64,000 nucleotides of DNA from Reyranella aquatilis (GTDB lineage: Bacteria; Pseudomonadota; Alphaproteobacteria; Reyranellales; Reyranellaceae). The stretch is taken from NCBI RefSeq assembly GCF_020880995.1, contig NZ_JAJISD010000009.1, forward strand, positions 1 through 64,000, written 5' to 3'. Of the stretch, positions 36,960 through 44,984 are shown in pieces; positions within the stretch are counted from its first letter, which is position 1, and each line of letters begins with the position of its first letter. The translations under genes and the position numbers were made by a program. The notes under the pieces were generated by a model. The model was not told the origin of the DNA. It did not search any database and worked only from the letters and a program-made list of their open reading frames with translations.

Positions 36960-37887
36960 AAAGGATATCTGCGATGAGGTTGAAGATGACGACCAGGCAG
37001 GCCGAGACGAAGGTGACGCCCATGACGACGGGCGTGTCGTTGGAGAGCATCGAGGTGATCAGCAGAGAACCGATGCCCGGCACGCGGAAAATCTGCTCCG
37101 TGACGATGGCGCCGCTGAACACGATGGGCATCTGCAGGGCGACCAGGGTCACGACCGGGATCAGCGCGGTGCGCACCACGTGCCGGGTGATGACCTTGCG
37201 CTCACCGATGCCCTTGGACCGCGCGGTGGTGACATAGTCGAGCCGGATGACGTCGAGCACCGAGGAGCGCACGAAGCGCACCAGCGCCGCGCCCTGGAAG
37301 AGCCCCAGCACCGTCACCGGCATGATCGACTGCTTGATGTGCTCCCAATAGAAAGCCCAGCCGGTCGCAGCGATGTCGGCGCGATAGACGAAGGGCAGCC
37401 AGTCGAGCTGGATCGAGAAGATCAGGATCAGCACCAGGCCCGTGAAGAAGGTCGGCAGCGAGAAGCCGATGAAGGCGAAGGTGTTGGCGATCTGGTCGAA
37501 CAGCGAATAGGGCCGCGTCGCCGCCAGCACGCCGACCGGAATGGCGATGAGGATCGCGAGGATCTGCGAGGCGCCGATCACGACCAGAGTCACCGGCAGG
37601 CGCTGCAGGATGAGCGTGCTCACGTCCATGCGGCTGACGAAGGAGAAGCCCCAGTCGCCCTGAAGCAGCGCGATCAGCCAGTGCCAGTAGCGCATCCAGA
37701 TCGGGTCATCGAGGCCGAACTTGGCACGCAGGGCCGCGCGCACCTCGGGTGGCACCGCCGGGTTGGTGGCCAGTTCGTCGAAAGGATCTCCCGGCGCCAG
37801 GGCCAGGAGGGCGAAGAGCACGATGCTGATCCCGAGAAGACTCGGGATCATGATCAGGAGCTTCCGGATTACGTACTGCCTGCTCAC
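36925..37887 (-). CDS. peptide ABC transporter permease (DppB/OppB type)
   Basis: A 320-residue six-helix permease with the usual LLIMIPSLLGISIVLFALL first helix, LAPGDPFD loop and EAA-type ARSKGIGERKVITRHVVR. I used GTG at 37887; a TTG at 37902 would add five residues but lies in the T tract of the hairpin upstream, so translation there is unlikely. The long N-terminal periplasmic loop with GDWGFSF is typical of DppB. Confidence 0.9.
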   Translation of the reverse strand: MSRQYVIRKLLIMIPSLLGISIVLFALLALAPGDPFDELATNPAVPPEVRAALRAKFGLDDPIWMRYWHWLIALLQGDWGFSFVSRMDVSTLILQRLPVTLVVIGASQILAILIAIPVGVLAATRPYSLFDQIANTFAFIGFSLPTFFTGLVLILIFSIQLDWLPFVYRADIAATGWAFYWEHIKQSIMPVTVLGLFQGAALVRFVRSSVLDVIRLDYVTTARSKGIGERKVITRHVVRTALIPVVTLVALQMPIVFSGAIVTEQIFRVPGIGSLLITSMLSNDTPVVMGVTFVSACLVVIFNLIADILYGWLDPRIAFR

Positions 37888-37900
37888 GCGATCGACCTGC

Positions 37901-37937
37901 AAAAAAGAAGGCCCTCCCCACCTGTCGTGGGGAGGGC
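37901..37937 (-). terminator. intra-operon terminator hairpin between binding protein and permease
   Basis: Read on the minus strand: an 11-bp perfect stem GCCCTCCCCAC / GTGGGGAGGGC with a GACAG loop, then CTTCTTTTTT. It sits between the solute-binding-protein stop at 37948 and the first permease start at 37887. This fits partial termination that leaves the binding protein in molar excess over the membrane components. Confidence 0.85.
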
Positions 37938-37947
37938 GTTTTCCGAC

Positions 37948-39738
37948 TTAGGCGTCCTTGAACCAGTCGCTGAGGTCCGAGGTGTTGTTGTCCCAGCCGC
38001 TGATGTTGCAGTTGAGCTTGGCGGTCTTCGCCGAAACCGTCGGGCGCTGCACGATGCCCATGACGATCTGGTTCTGGATCGCGAGGTCGTTCAGCTTGAT
38101 GAACGACGCGGCGCGCTTGACGGGATCGAGCTCGGCCTCGGTCTCGCGGTACAACTTGTCGGCCTCAGGGCTCTGCCAGCGGGTGATGTTGCGCCCCTGC
38201 CACTTGTTGTCCTTGGTCGCCGCTTCCCACGAGACGAACTGCAGCATGTGCGTGCCCGGATCGGGCTGGCCCATGGTGGTCGTGTACATCTCGAGGTCGG
38301 TGTAGAACTTCGTGTAGGTGTCCGGGTTGGCCACGTCCGACGAGAAGAACACCGATGCCGTCACCGACTTCAGCTCGATGTCGATGCCGGCCTTCTGGGC
38401 CGCCTGCTTGATGATGGCCTGCGTCTTCTGGCGCGGCTGGTTGATCGAGGTCTGGTAGACGAACTTGAGCTTCTTGCCGTCCTTTGCGCGGATGCCGTCG
38501 GCACCCTTCTTCCAGCCCGCCTTCTCGAGGATGTCGTTGGCCTTGTCGACGTTGAACTCGATCGGGTTGTTCTTGGAGTCGAAGCGCGACGGTCCATAGA
38601 GGAAGTTGCGCGTCGCCGGGCCGGTGCGGCCGTAGATGTGATCCTGGATCGACTTGTTGTCGACCAGCAGCGCCAAGGCCTTGCGGACCTCCGGGTCGCT
38701 GAGCGTCGGATGCTTGGTCTTGAGGCTCGACCGTTCGCCGTCGACTTCCGTCCAGGGATCGGTCGTGTTCATGAGGAGAAACTCGATATTGCCGCCCGGC
38801 GTGATCGAGACGCTGCCCTTGCCGCCTTTTTCGAGGCGCTGGAGGATTTCGTCCTCGACCTGCAGGTTCCAAGCGAAATCGAACTCGCCGGTCTGCAGCA
38901 CCGCGCGCGCCGCCGAAACGGCGTCGCCGCCGCCCTTCATCTCGACCGAGTCGAAGTAGGGCTTGTTGGCCTGGTGGTAGTTCGGGTTCATCACGCCCGT
39001 CACCAGATCGCCCGGCTTGAAGTCCTTGAACATGTACGGGCCGGTGCCGACCGGCTTCAGGTTCGTGGGTGCGTCGCGCGACTTGGCGCCGATGAAGTCG
39101 GCGAACAGGTGCTTCGGAATCAGCATGCCGCGCGTGCCGACGAAGGCATCGGCCCAGAACGGGGTCGCCTTCTTGAAGGTCACCTTCACCGTGTACTGGT
39201 CGATCTTCTCGACATTCACGTCCTGGTAGGAGGCGATCGTATAGGCCGCCGTCGCCGGATCCTTGGCGTATTCCCAGTTGAAGACGACGTCGTCGGCCGT
39301 GAACGGCTTGCCGTCATGCCAGGTGACGCCCTGCTTCAGTTTCCAGGTGACCGACATGCCGTCGGCGGAAAGGCCACCGTTTTCCTTGGTTGGGATCTCG
39401 GCCGCGAGCTTGGGCTTGAGGTTGCCTTCGCCGTCCCATGCCGCCAGCGGCTCGTAGAACAGGCGCGAACCGTCCTGGTCCTTGGTGCCCACCGCAAAGT
39501 GCGGATTGAGCAGCGTCGGACCCTGCCACCACAGCAGCTTGAGCGGGCCGCCGCCGCCGCGCTTGGTCGGCTTGTAGGTCGAGGCCGGCTGGGCCATGGC
39601 CACGCCGGAGGACAGCAGGATCTGGCCCGCGGCGGGCGCCCCGATGCCAACGGCCATCATCGCCTGCACGAATCCGCGTCGCGACAGCTTGCCGGCCTTC
39701 ACCTTCCCGATCAGGCCGCGCAGTTCACGTTCGTTCAT
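37948..39738 (-). CDS. peptide/nickel-type ABC transporter substrate-binding protein (SBP_bac_5)
   Basis: A 596-residue extracytoplasmic binding protein with an N-terminal twin-arginine-like leader (LSRRGFVQAM, then a hydrophobic stretch ending AMAQ at about 49). Family hallmarks are WKLKQGVTWHDGKPFTADDV and VGTGPYMFKDFKPGD. Length is somewhat above the 500-540 usual for DppA/OppA. It is the first gene of the transporter operon and is separated from the permeases by a terminator hairpin. A peptide or opine-like ligand is possible. Confidence 0.92.
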   Translation of the reverse strand: MNERELRGLIGKVKAGKLSRRGFVQAMMAVGIGAPAAGQILLSSGVAMAQPASTYKPTKRGGGGPLKLLWWQGPTLLNPHFAVGTKDQDGSRLFYEPLAAWDGEGNLKPKLAAEIPTKENGGLSADGMSVTWKLKQGVTWHDGKPFTADDVVFNWEYAKDPATAAYTIASYQDVNVEKIDQYTVKVTFKKATPFWADAFVGTRGMLIPKHLFADFIGAKSRDAPTNLKPVGTGPYMFKDFKPGDLVTGVMNPNYHQANKPYFDSVEMKGGGDAVSAARAVLQTGEFDFAWNLQVEDEILQRLEKGGKGSVSITPGGNIEFLLMNTTDPWTEVDGERSSLKTKHPTLSDPEVRKALALLVDNKSIQDHIYGRTGPATRNFLYGPSRFDSKNNPIEFNVDKANDILEKAGWKKGADGIRAKDGKKLKFVYQTSINQPRQKTQAIIKQAAQKAGIDIELKSVTASVFFSSDVANPDTYTKFYTDLEMYTTTMGQPDPGTHMLQFVSWEAATKDNKWQGRNITRWQSPEADKLYRETEAELDPVKRAASFIKLNDLAIQNQIVMGIVQRPTVSAKTAKLNCNISGWDNNTSDLSDWFKDA

Positions 39739-39810
39739 GTCAATACTCCCAAGATCGATGCCTTCCCGATGCCGCCCTCGCTATGCTGCAAGATGCGTGC
39801 AATCCTTGAT

Positions 39811-39827
39811 CGTTACAGGCTGTAACG
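39811..39827. promoter_or_regulatory. 17-bp perfect palindrome, operator candidate
   Basis: CGTTACAG-G-CTGTAACG, a perfect dyad with 8-bp arms in the divergent gap between the peptide ABC operon and the SugE-like gene. On the minus strand a TTGACG box (39837-39832) lies just upstream, so a repressor here could block the ABC operon promoter. The shape (TTACA-n3-TGTAA) is like TetR-family operators. No regulator gene is adjacent. Confidence 0.5.
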
Positions 39828-39867
39828 TTGCCGTCAATGACAGCACTTGTGCAGGGGAGACACTGGT

Positions 39868-40185
39868 ATGGCTTGGATAGCTCTTTTTCTGGCAGGACTG
39901 TGCGAAATCGGCTGGCCGGTCGGGCTCAAGCTCGGCTGGACCGACGAGGGAATCCGTCCAGGGTGGCTGCTTCTGGCGATCGTTGCCATCGTGGTGAGCG
40001 GCGCGCTGCTTATGTGGGCACAGCGTACCATCCCGATGGGCACCGCCTACGCGATCTGGACCGGAATCGGCGCCGTCGGCGCCTTCACCGTGGGCATCCT
40101 GGCGTTCGGCGATACCGCGTCGACGATCCGTATCGTCTCGATCGCCCTCATCGTGGCCGGCATCGTCGGCCTCAAGCTGGCCTGA
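39868..40185 (+). CDS. SMR-family transporter, SugE/Gdx-like
   Basis: A 105-residue four-helix protein starting MAWIALFLAGLCEIGWPVGLKLGW, with the essential membrane Glu at about residue 13. The third helix region RTIPMGTAYAIWTGIGAVGAF is characteristic of SugE-type members, known as guanidinium exporters in studied species. It works as an antiparallel dimer in the inner membrane. No guanidine riboswitch could be recognised upstream. The next gene, an SDR, follows after 11 bp. Confidence 0.9.
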   Translation: MAWIALFLAGLCEIGWPVGLKLGWTDEGIRPGWLLLAIVAIVVSGALLMWAQRTIPMGTAYAIWTGIGAVGAFTVGILAFGDTASTIRIVSIALIVAGIVGLKLA

Positions 40186-40196
40186 GGGAGCCCTCC

Positions 40197-40955
40197 ATGA
40201 GGATGAAGGACAAGGTCGCGCTGATCACCGGCGCGGCCAGCGGAATGGGTGCAGCCACCGCGCGCCTTTTTGCCCGCGAGGGCGCAAAGGCGGTGGTGGT
40301 GGCCGACGTGCTCGACAAGGAGGGCGAAGCCGTCGTTGCGGAGATCGGGAAGGCCGGCGGCACGGCGACCTACGTGCATCTCGACGTCACCAGCGAAGCA
40401 GAGTGGCAGGCCGCCGTGGACAGAACCGTGGCGACCCATGGCGGACTGCACGTGCTGGTGAACAATGCCGGCATCTCGGGCTCGGCCGCCGAGGATCTCT
40501 ACGACACGGCGATCTGGCACAAGCTGATGGACATCAATTCGACCGGCGTCTTCCTCGGCATGAAGTACGGGATTGCCGCCATCCGCAGGACCGGCGGGCC
40601 GGGTTCGGTCATCAACCTGTCCTCGATCTCCGGCATCGTCGGCCAAGGCTACATCCATGTCGGCTACAACGCCTCGAAGGGCGCGGTCCGGTTGATGACC
40701 AAGGCGGCCGCGGCACAGCACGGCAAGGAAGGCATCCGCGTGAACTCCGTGCATCCCGGCCTGATGCCGCCGATGCGCACCTCGGGCCGCACCGCCGATC
40801 CGGTGCAGCGCGCCAAGACCCTGAAAGGCGTGCCGCTCGGCCGTGCCGGCGAAGTCGACGAGGTCGCCAATGCCATCCTGTTCCTGGCATCGGATGAGTC
40901 ATCCTACGTCACCGGGGCTGAACTGGTGGTCGACGGCGGCTGGACGGCGGTCTGA
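40197..40955 (+). CDS. SDR-family oxidoreductase
   Basis: A 252-residue classical short-chain dehydrogenase: TGAASGMGAATA nucleotide loop, NNAGISGSA, catalytic Ser (NLSSISGI), YNASKG Tyr/Lys pair, and C-terminal FLASDESSYVTGAELVVDGG. NAD preference is suggested by the Asp in VVVADVLDKEG. GAGGGAG precedes the ATG at 40197 by 6 nt. Its stop shares one base with the NUDIX gene start, so sugE-like, SDR and NUDIX genes form a likely operon. Confidence 0.92.
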   Translation: MRMKDKVALITGAASGMGAATARLFAREGAKAVVVADVLDKEGEAVVAEIGKAGGTATYVHLDVTSEAEWQAAVDRTVATHGGLHVLVNNAGISGSAAEDLYDTAIWHKLMDINSTGVFLGMKYGIAAIRRTGGPGSVINLSSISGIVGQGYIHVGYNASKGAVRLMTKAAAAQHGKEGIRVNSVHPGLMPPMRTSGRTADPVQRAKTLKGVPLGRAGEVDEVANAILFLASDESSYVTGAELVVDGGWTAV

Positions 40956-41551
40956 TGGCGGAGGAGCACAAGACCGTCCCGCCCTGGAAGGTCCTGGAGT
41001 CGAAATACAGCTACCGCGACCGCTGGCTGACCCTGCGCTCCGACACGGTCGAGTTGCCCAACGGCCGGGTGCTTTCGCCCTTCCACGTCATCGAGCAGCC
41101 GGACTGGAGTACCGCGATCGCCCTCACCTGGGACGGCAACGTGGTCCTGGTCGAGGAGTACCGCCACGGCGCGGCCGAAACCGTGATCGAGCTGCCCAGC
41201 GGCATCATCGAGGGGCCGGGCGAGCCGGTCGAGCACATGAAGCGCGAGCTCCTGGAGGAGACCGGGTTCGCCAGCGACGAATGGCATCCGCTCGGTAGCT
41301 TCTTCGCCAACGCCCCGCGCCTCAACAACCGAGTCCACTGCTTCGTGGCGCTCGACGCCCGCAAGGTCGCGGAGCCGAAGCTGGAGGACAGCGAGGTCAT
41401 CGTCACCCACGAGGTCCCGTTCGACCGCTTCCTGCAGGAGCTTCGCGACGGCAGCCGGACATTCCACGGCTTCCAGGTCGGCACGATGTGGCTGCTGCAT
41501 ACCTTCGCCCGAAGGACACGGGACGAGCGCCTGGCGGCCATACTCTCCTGA
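40955..41551 (+). CDS. NUDIX hydrolase
   Basis: A 198-residue NUDIX-fold protein resembling ADP-ribose pyrophosphatases. The NUDIX box spans residues 83-105: Gly83, then Arg97-Glu98, Glu101-Glu102 and Gly104 of RELLEETGF. The first conserved Glu of the box is replaced by Gly89 with Glu90 beside it; the metal-binding REx2EE core is intact. It probably cleaves a nucleoside diphosphate linked to another moiety. It overlaps the SDR stop by 1 nt (TGATG). Confidence 0.9.
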   Translation: MAEEHKTVPPWKVLESKYSYRDRWLTLRSDTVELPNGRVLSPFHVIEQPDWSTAIALTWDGNVVLVEEYRHGAAETVIELPSGIIEGPGEPVEHMKRELLEETGFASDEWHPLGSFFANAPRLNNRVHCFVALDARKVAEPKLEDSEVIVTHEVPFDRFLQELRDGSRTFHGFQVGTMWLLHTFARRTRDERLAAILS

Positions 41552-41562
41552 GACGGAACGCC

Positions 41563-41755
41563 TAGAGCCGTTCCAGTTCACATTGACCCACTTACCTCAT
41601 CCTGAGGAGTGCTGCGGAGCAGCGCGTCTCGAAGGATGGGCAACAGGCAAGGTGCGCGTTCCCACCCTTCGAGACGCATCGCTGCGCGATGCTCCTCAGG
41701 GTGAGGTCGTTGTTTGAATGTTCGGCTTGATTCAATCTCGCCCAGAAGCGCTCTA
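41563..41755. repeat. MITE-like inverted-repeat element, copy 2
   Basis: A 193-bp element almost identical to 15475-15666 in the same orientation: left end TAGAGCCGTTCCAG, REP core at about 41596-41706, right end CCCAGAAGCGCTCTA. It lies between the NUDIX stop and the DoxX-family gene; its terminal CTA is the complement of the DoxX stop codon TAG. Near-identity with copy 1, some 26 kb away, suggests recent spread or gene conversion. Confidence 0.72.
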
Positions 41756-42178
41756 GCGGCGAAGCTCGCGCAGGCGCCCCGCGAAGGCGCATGCCATCAG
41801 GCCGCCGATCAGCGAGATATGCTCCATGGCGACGCGGAAGTGCGGCGTGCGGGCGGGCTCCTGCATCGTCCAGAATGGATGGGCGAGCAGGATGGCGACC
41901 ACCAGGAAGCCGCTCAGGATCCCGCAGCCCAGCCACAGCCAGCGATCGAGCAGGATCATCAGGGAGCCGATCAGCAGGGTCGCGACCAGGACGATGTTGA
42001 GAACGCCCGCCGGTTCGAGCTTGAGCGACTTCAGTTCGGCGACGCTGTGCTGGAATTCGATCAGGTGCGCGAGGCCGGCGCTCCAGAACACGAAGGTCAG
42101 GACCAGCCGCGCCAAAAACCAACCGATGCCGCTGTCCAGAAAGGCTGCGATGGCGCGCGGCGTGTCGTTCCGACCCAT
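41753..42178 (-). CDS. DoxX-family membrane protein
   Basis: A 141-residue protein with four hydrophobic helices and the DoxX-like first-helix segment RLVLTFVFWSAGLAHLIEF. Members occur in oxidative stress and thiosulfate:quinone oxidoreductase contexts; the role here is unknown. The ATG at 42178 is preceded by a purine-rich GGGGGAGATAG. Divergent from the copper cluster by about 130 bp. Its TAG stop is contributed by the end of the repeat element. Confidence 0.8.
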   Translation of the reverse strand: MGRNDTPRAIAAFLDSGIGWFLARLVLTFVFWSAGLAHLIEFQHSVAELKSLKLEPAGVLNIVLVATLLIGSLMILLDRWLWLGCGILSGFLVVAILLAHPFWTMQEPARTPHFRVAMEHISLIGGLMACAFAGRLRELRR

Positions 42179-42310
42179 TGTGTCTATCTCCCCCGGAAGT
42201 GTGCGGCGGACCAATATCCCGCCGGAAGGTCCTTGCCTAGACGGTCGGTGTCGCCGGCAGCCCGGGCGACAAGCTGTCCCCTTTCGCCGTCGTCGCATTT
42301 GGGCATAAAT

Positions 42311-42709
42311 ATGGCGATGGTTCGCAAACGACCCGATCAGGGCTGGCGCGCGGCGGCATTTGCCGTCGCCCTGTTTGCGATCACGCTCAACTTCCTGCAG
42401 CCCCTGGCCCACGCCGTCCTGATGCGCGACGGCGGTCCAGAGGCCGCCGCCAGGACCTGGGGCGTCTTCTGCCTCCCGACCGTCGACGAGGATGGGTCGC
42501 AGGCACCCGGCCAGACGGCCGGCAAGCTCCACGAATGCTGCCTTGGCCTCGCACACGCGCCCGTGCTCGGGGAGCCCGCAACCACCGCTTTCCTGCTTGT
42601 CGAGCCCGCCGCCGAGGCGATCGTCTTCGCTGGCAACGACGAGGCCCTGGCCCCCGTCGGCATCCGCGACGGGCCCCACCGACCGCGCGGCCCCCCTTCC
42701 CACGTCTGA
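42311..42709 (+). CDS. DUF2946-like small protein
   Basis: A 132-residue protein with an N-terminal hydrophobic helix (about residues 13-35) and a central HECCLGLAHAP cysteine/histidine motif similar to the metal-ligand-like motif of DUF2946 proteins. Those proteins are often found beside copper-related TonB receptors and PCuAC genes, as here. A second ATG six bases later is possible. The family assignment is by pattern and context, so moderate. Confidence 0.6.
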   Translation: MAMVRKRPDQGWRAAAFAVALFAITLNFLQPLAHAVLMRDGGPEAAARTWGVFCLPTVDEDGSQAPGQTAGKLHECCLGLAHAPVLGEPATTAFLLVEPAAEAIVFAGNDEALAPVGIRDGPHRPRGPPSHV

Positions 42710-42720
42710 CGTCTGAAACC

Positions 42721-42744
42721 GCGACGCGCCTTGCCGTGCGTCGC
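42721..42744 (+). promoter_or_regulatory. hairpin in the leader of the TonB receptor gene
   Basis: GCGACGCGC pairs with GTGCGTCGC around a CTTGCC loop (one G-T pair), ending 29 nt before the receptor ATG and followed by a mixed T-rich TTCGTCCGTCTTTCG. It could be a weak attenuator or mRNA stabiliser. It is too small for a cobalamin riboswitch. Confidence 0.35.
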
Positions 42745-42773
42745 GTTCGTCCGTCTTTCGTGGGGAGATTTTC

Positions 42774-44984
42774 ATGCTGTCCGTACGCGCGGCCACAGGC
42801 GCCGCCTTTGCAATCCTGGCCCTCATCCCGACTCTTGCGCGGGCGCAGACCGCGCCGACCATCGTGGCCCCGGTCGGTGCACCCGCCACCGATCCTGCCG
42901 CACCGCCCGCCAACACTTCACCGGTGACGATGGCGCCGGTCACTGTCAGTGCCGGCCGCGGATCGAGCCTCGACAATCTCGACGTCAGCACCACGGTGAT
43001 GACGCGCGAGCAGATCCAGAACAGCCCGGAGACCGGTGTCGACCAGATCGTGAACCGCATTCCGGGCGTGTGGCTGCCCAACATCCCGACCGGCCAGCTC
43101 CACCCGACCGCCCAGCCGGTGAACATCCGCGGCTTCGGCACGAGCACCACCATCAACACCCTGGTCATGGTCGACGGCGTGCCGGTCAACGATCCCTACT
43201 TCCGGACCATGAACTGGAGCGCCATCCCCAAGAACTCGGTCGAGCGCATCGAGGTCATCCGCGGCGGTGGTGCCACCAGCCTGTGGGGCAACATGGCGAT
43301 GGGTGGCGTGATCAACATCATCACGCGCCAGCCCGAGAAGACCGGCGCCTCAGCCGACGTGAGCTACGGCAGCTACAACAGCTCGACCGCCGAAGCCGCC
43401 GCAAGCTACGTCATCAGCGACAAGGCCAGGATGGGCCTGTCGTACAATCACGCGCAGAGTTCGGGCTACAACCTCACGCCCGCACAATATCGAAACGTCA
43501 ATCTCGTGCCGACAGCCTCAAAGGCCGACAACGTGGCCGCCAACGTCTACTTGGCGCCCAATGAAAGCCTCACGCTGTTCGCCAAGGCCTACTGGAACCA
43601 GGCCTACGAGGACGGGCTGGTCTGGCAGTTCGCGCACAACAACTGGTCGACCTACCGGCTGCTGGCCGGCGGCAGCTACAAGTTCAGCGAGAACCAGTCG
43701 CTGAACTTCAGCGGCTGGGTGAGCGGCGGCTCGTTCGGCACCATCAACGTGGCAAATGGCGGTTACACGCTGAACAACACCACCGCCACCAACCAGTTCG
43801 TCAGCCAGATCGAAGGAGCGCCCAATTCCGACATCGGCGGCTCGGCCTTCTATGAGGCCAATTTCGGCCCTCTGCGCGACGTGAAGATCGGCATCGATGC
43901 GCGGCGCACCCTGGTCACCGACAGGAACAACCTCTATTCCGGCGTATCGGCCAATCCCACGACCTTCGTGGTCAACGGCGAGCACCGCTTCCAGGGCATC
44001 TTCGGCCAGGGCACCTACCGCTTCACCGGCATCCCGATCGACGTCACGGTCGGCGTCCGCGGCGACTTCTGGCAGGCGATGAATGCCAGCGTTCTGACCC
44101 AGAACTCCAGCACGCTCAACGTGGTACCCAATGCGAGCGCCTCGAGCTTCGATCCGCGCATCGGCCTGAAGTTCTATGCCAGCGACGAGTTGACCCTGCG
44201 CGCCGCGATCTATCGCAACTTCTCGGCGCCCGGCATGAACCAGATGTACCGCGTGTTCGCGAGCGGCACCGGCTACACCACCATCAATCCCAATCTTCAG
44301 CCGATGACCAATTTCGGCCAGGAGGTCGGGTTCGACTTCGTGTGGAAGAGCTTCAACCTCTCCGGCACCTACTTCAACAACAACCTGAACAACTTCATCG
44401 ACTTCATCACGGTCTGCAACACCAACCCCGCCTGCGCCGCACCCTATGTCTCGGCGGCCGGGCTCAGCCCCGCCTTCACGACGGTCCGCCAGTACCAGAA
44501 TGTCGGCAACGCCACCTTCCAGGGTGTCGAACTGATCGCGACATGGCAGCCGTTCGAGCAGCTGCGGCTGACCGGCGGCTTCACCCAGACCACGGCCTAT
44601 CTCACGAGTTCGGTGAACCCGACTCTCGTGCGCACCGGCGTGCAGCTCGGTCAGGTTCCGAACTACATGTTCACGGCCGGTGTCGAGTGGCGGCCGATCG
44701 AGAACCTCGTGCTCACGGCTGCGCTGAAGTCGTTCCCGCAATACTGGAACGACACCAACCACACCCAGTTGAACGATGGCGCGACCCTGATCGATCTCGG
44801 GCTGCGCTGGTCGCCGATGAAAGACGTCGATGTCTATGGCAGTATCCAGAACCTGACCAACGTCCAGTACCTGGCGCAGGGCTATACCCGCACTTCGTTC
44901 GAGGGCTCGACGGTCAATGCGTCGGCCATCCCGCAGCTCGGCATGCCGCTGACTGCGACCGCCGGCCTGAGGGTGAAGTTCTGA
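42774..44984 (+). CDS. TonB-dependent outer-membrane receptor, probably copper
   Basis: A 736-residue receptor. Signal peptide to about residue 24 (ending ARAQ), plug domain starting at VTVSAGRGSSLDNLDVS with NIRGFGTSTTINTLVMVDGVP, then the 22-strand barrel ending in a terminal Phe (AGLRVKF). It imports a metal or metal complex with TonB-ExbBD energy. The neighbours (DUF2946, PCuAC and a TlpA-like protein) point to copper; the ligand itself cannot be read from the sequence. The stop overlaps the next start by 1 nt. Confidence 0.87.
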   Translation: MLSVRAATGAAFAILALIPTLARAQTAPTIVAPVGAPATDPAAPPANTSPVTMAPVTVSAGRGSSLDNLDVSTTVMTREQIQNSPETGVDQIVNRIPGVWLPNIPTGQLHPTAQPVNIRGFGTSTTINTLVMVDGVPVNDPYFRTMNWSAIPKNSVERIEVIRGGGATSLWGNMAMGGVINIITRQPEKTGASADVSYGSYNSSTAEAAASYVISDKARMGLSYNHAQSSGYNLTPAQYRNVNLVPTASKADNVAANVYLAPNESLTLFAKAYWNQAYEDGLVWQFAHNNWSTYRLLAGGSYKFSENQSLNFSGWVSGGSFGTINVANGGYTLNNTTATNQFVSQIEGAPNSDIGGSAFYEANFGPLRDVKIGIDARRTLVTDRNNLYSGVSANPTTFVVNGEHRFQGIFGQGTYRFTGIPIDVTVGVRGDFWQAMNASVLTQNSSTLNVVPNASASSFDPRIGLKFYASDELTLRAAIYRNFSAPGMNQMYRVFASGTGYTTINPNLQPMTNFGQEVGFDFVWKSFNLSGTYFNNNLNNFIDFITVCNTNPACAAPYVSAAGLSPAFTTVRQYQNVGNATFQGVELIATWQPFEQLRLTGGFTQTTAYLTSSVNPTLVRTGVQLGQVPNYMFTAGVEWRPIENLVLTAALKSFPQYWNDTNHTQLNDGATLIDLGLRWSPMKDVDVYGSIQNLTNVQYLAQGYTRTSFEGSTVNASAIPQLGMPLTATAGLRVKF

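Noticed and set aside
36700-39825. Long plus-strand open frame (about 1040 codons) across the peptide ABC operon
   Set aside because: Antisense to intact DppA/B/C-type genes with clear motifs; no domain in the plus-strand translation.
39739-39867. Guanidine riboswitch upstream of the SugE-like gene
   Set aside because: No paired ACGR-loop hairpins or ykkC-like conserved blocks could be found; only the 17-bp palindrome stands out.
42710-42773. Cobalamin riboswitch in front of the TonB-dependent receptor
   Set aside because: The gap is 64 bp, too short, and no B12-box-like sequence is present; only a small hairpin is seen.
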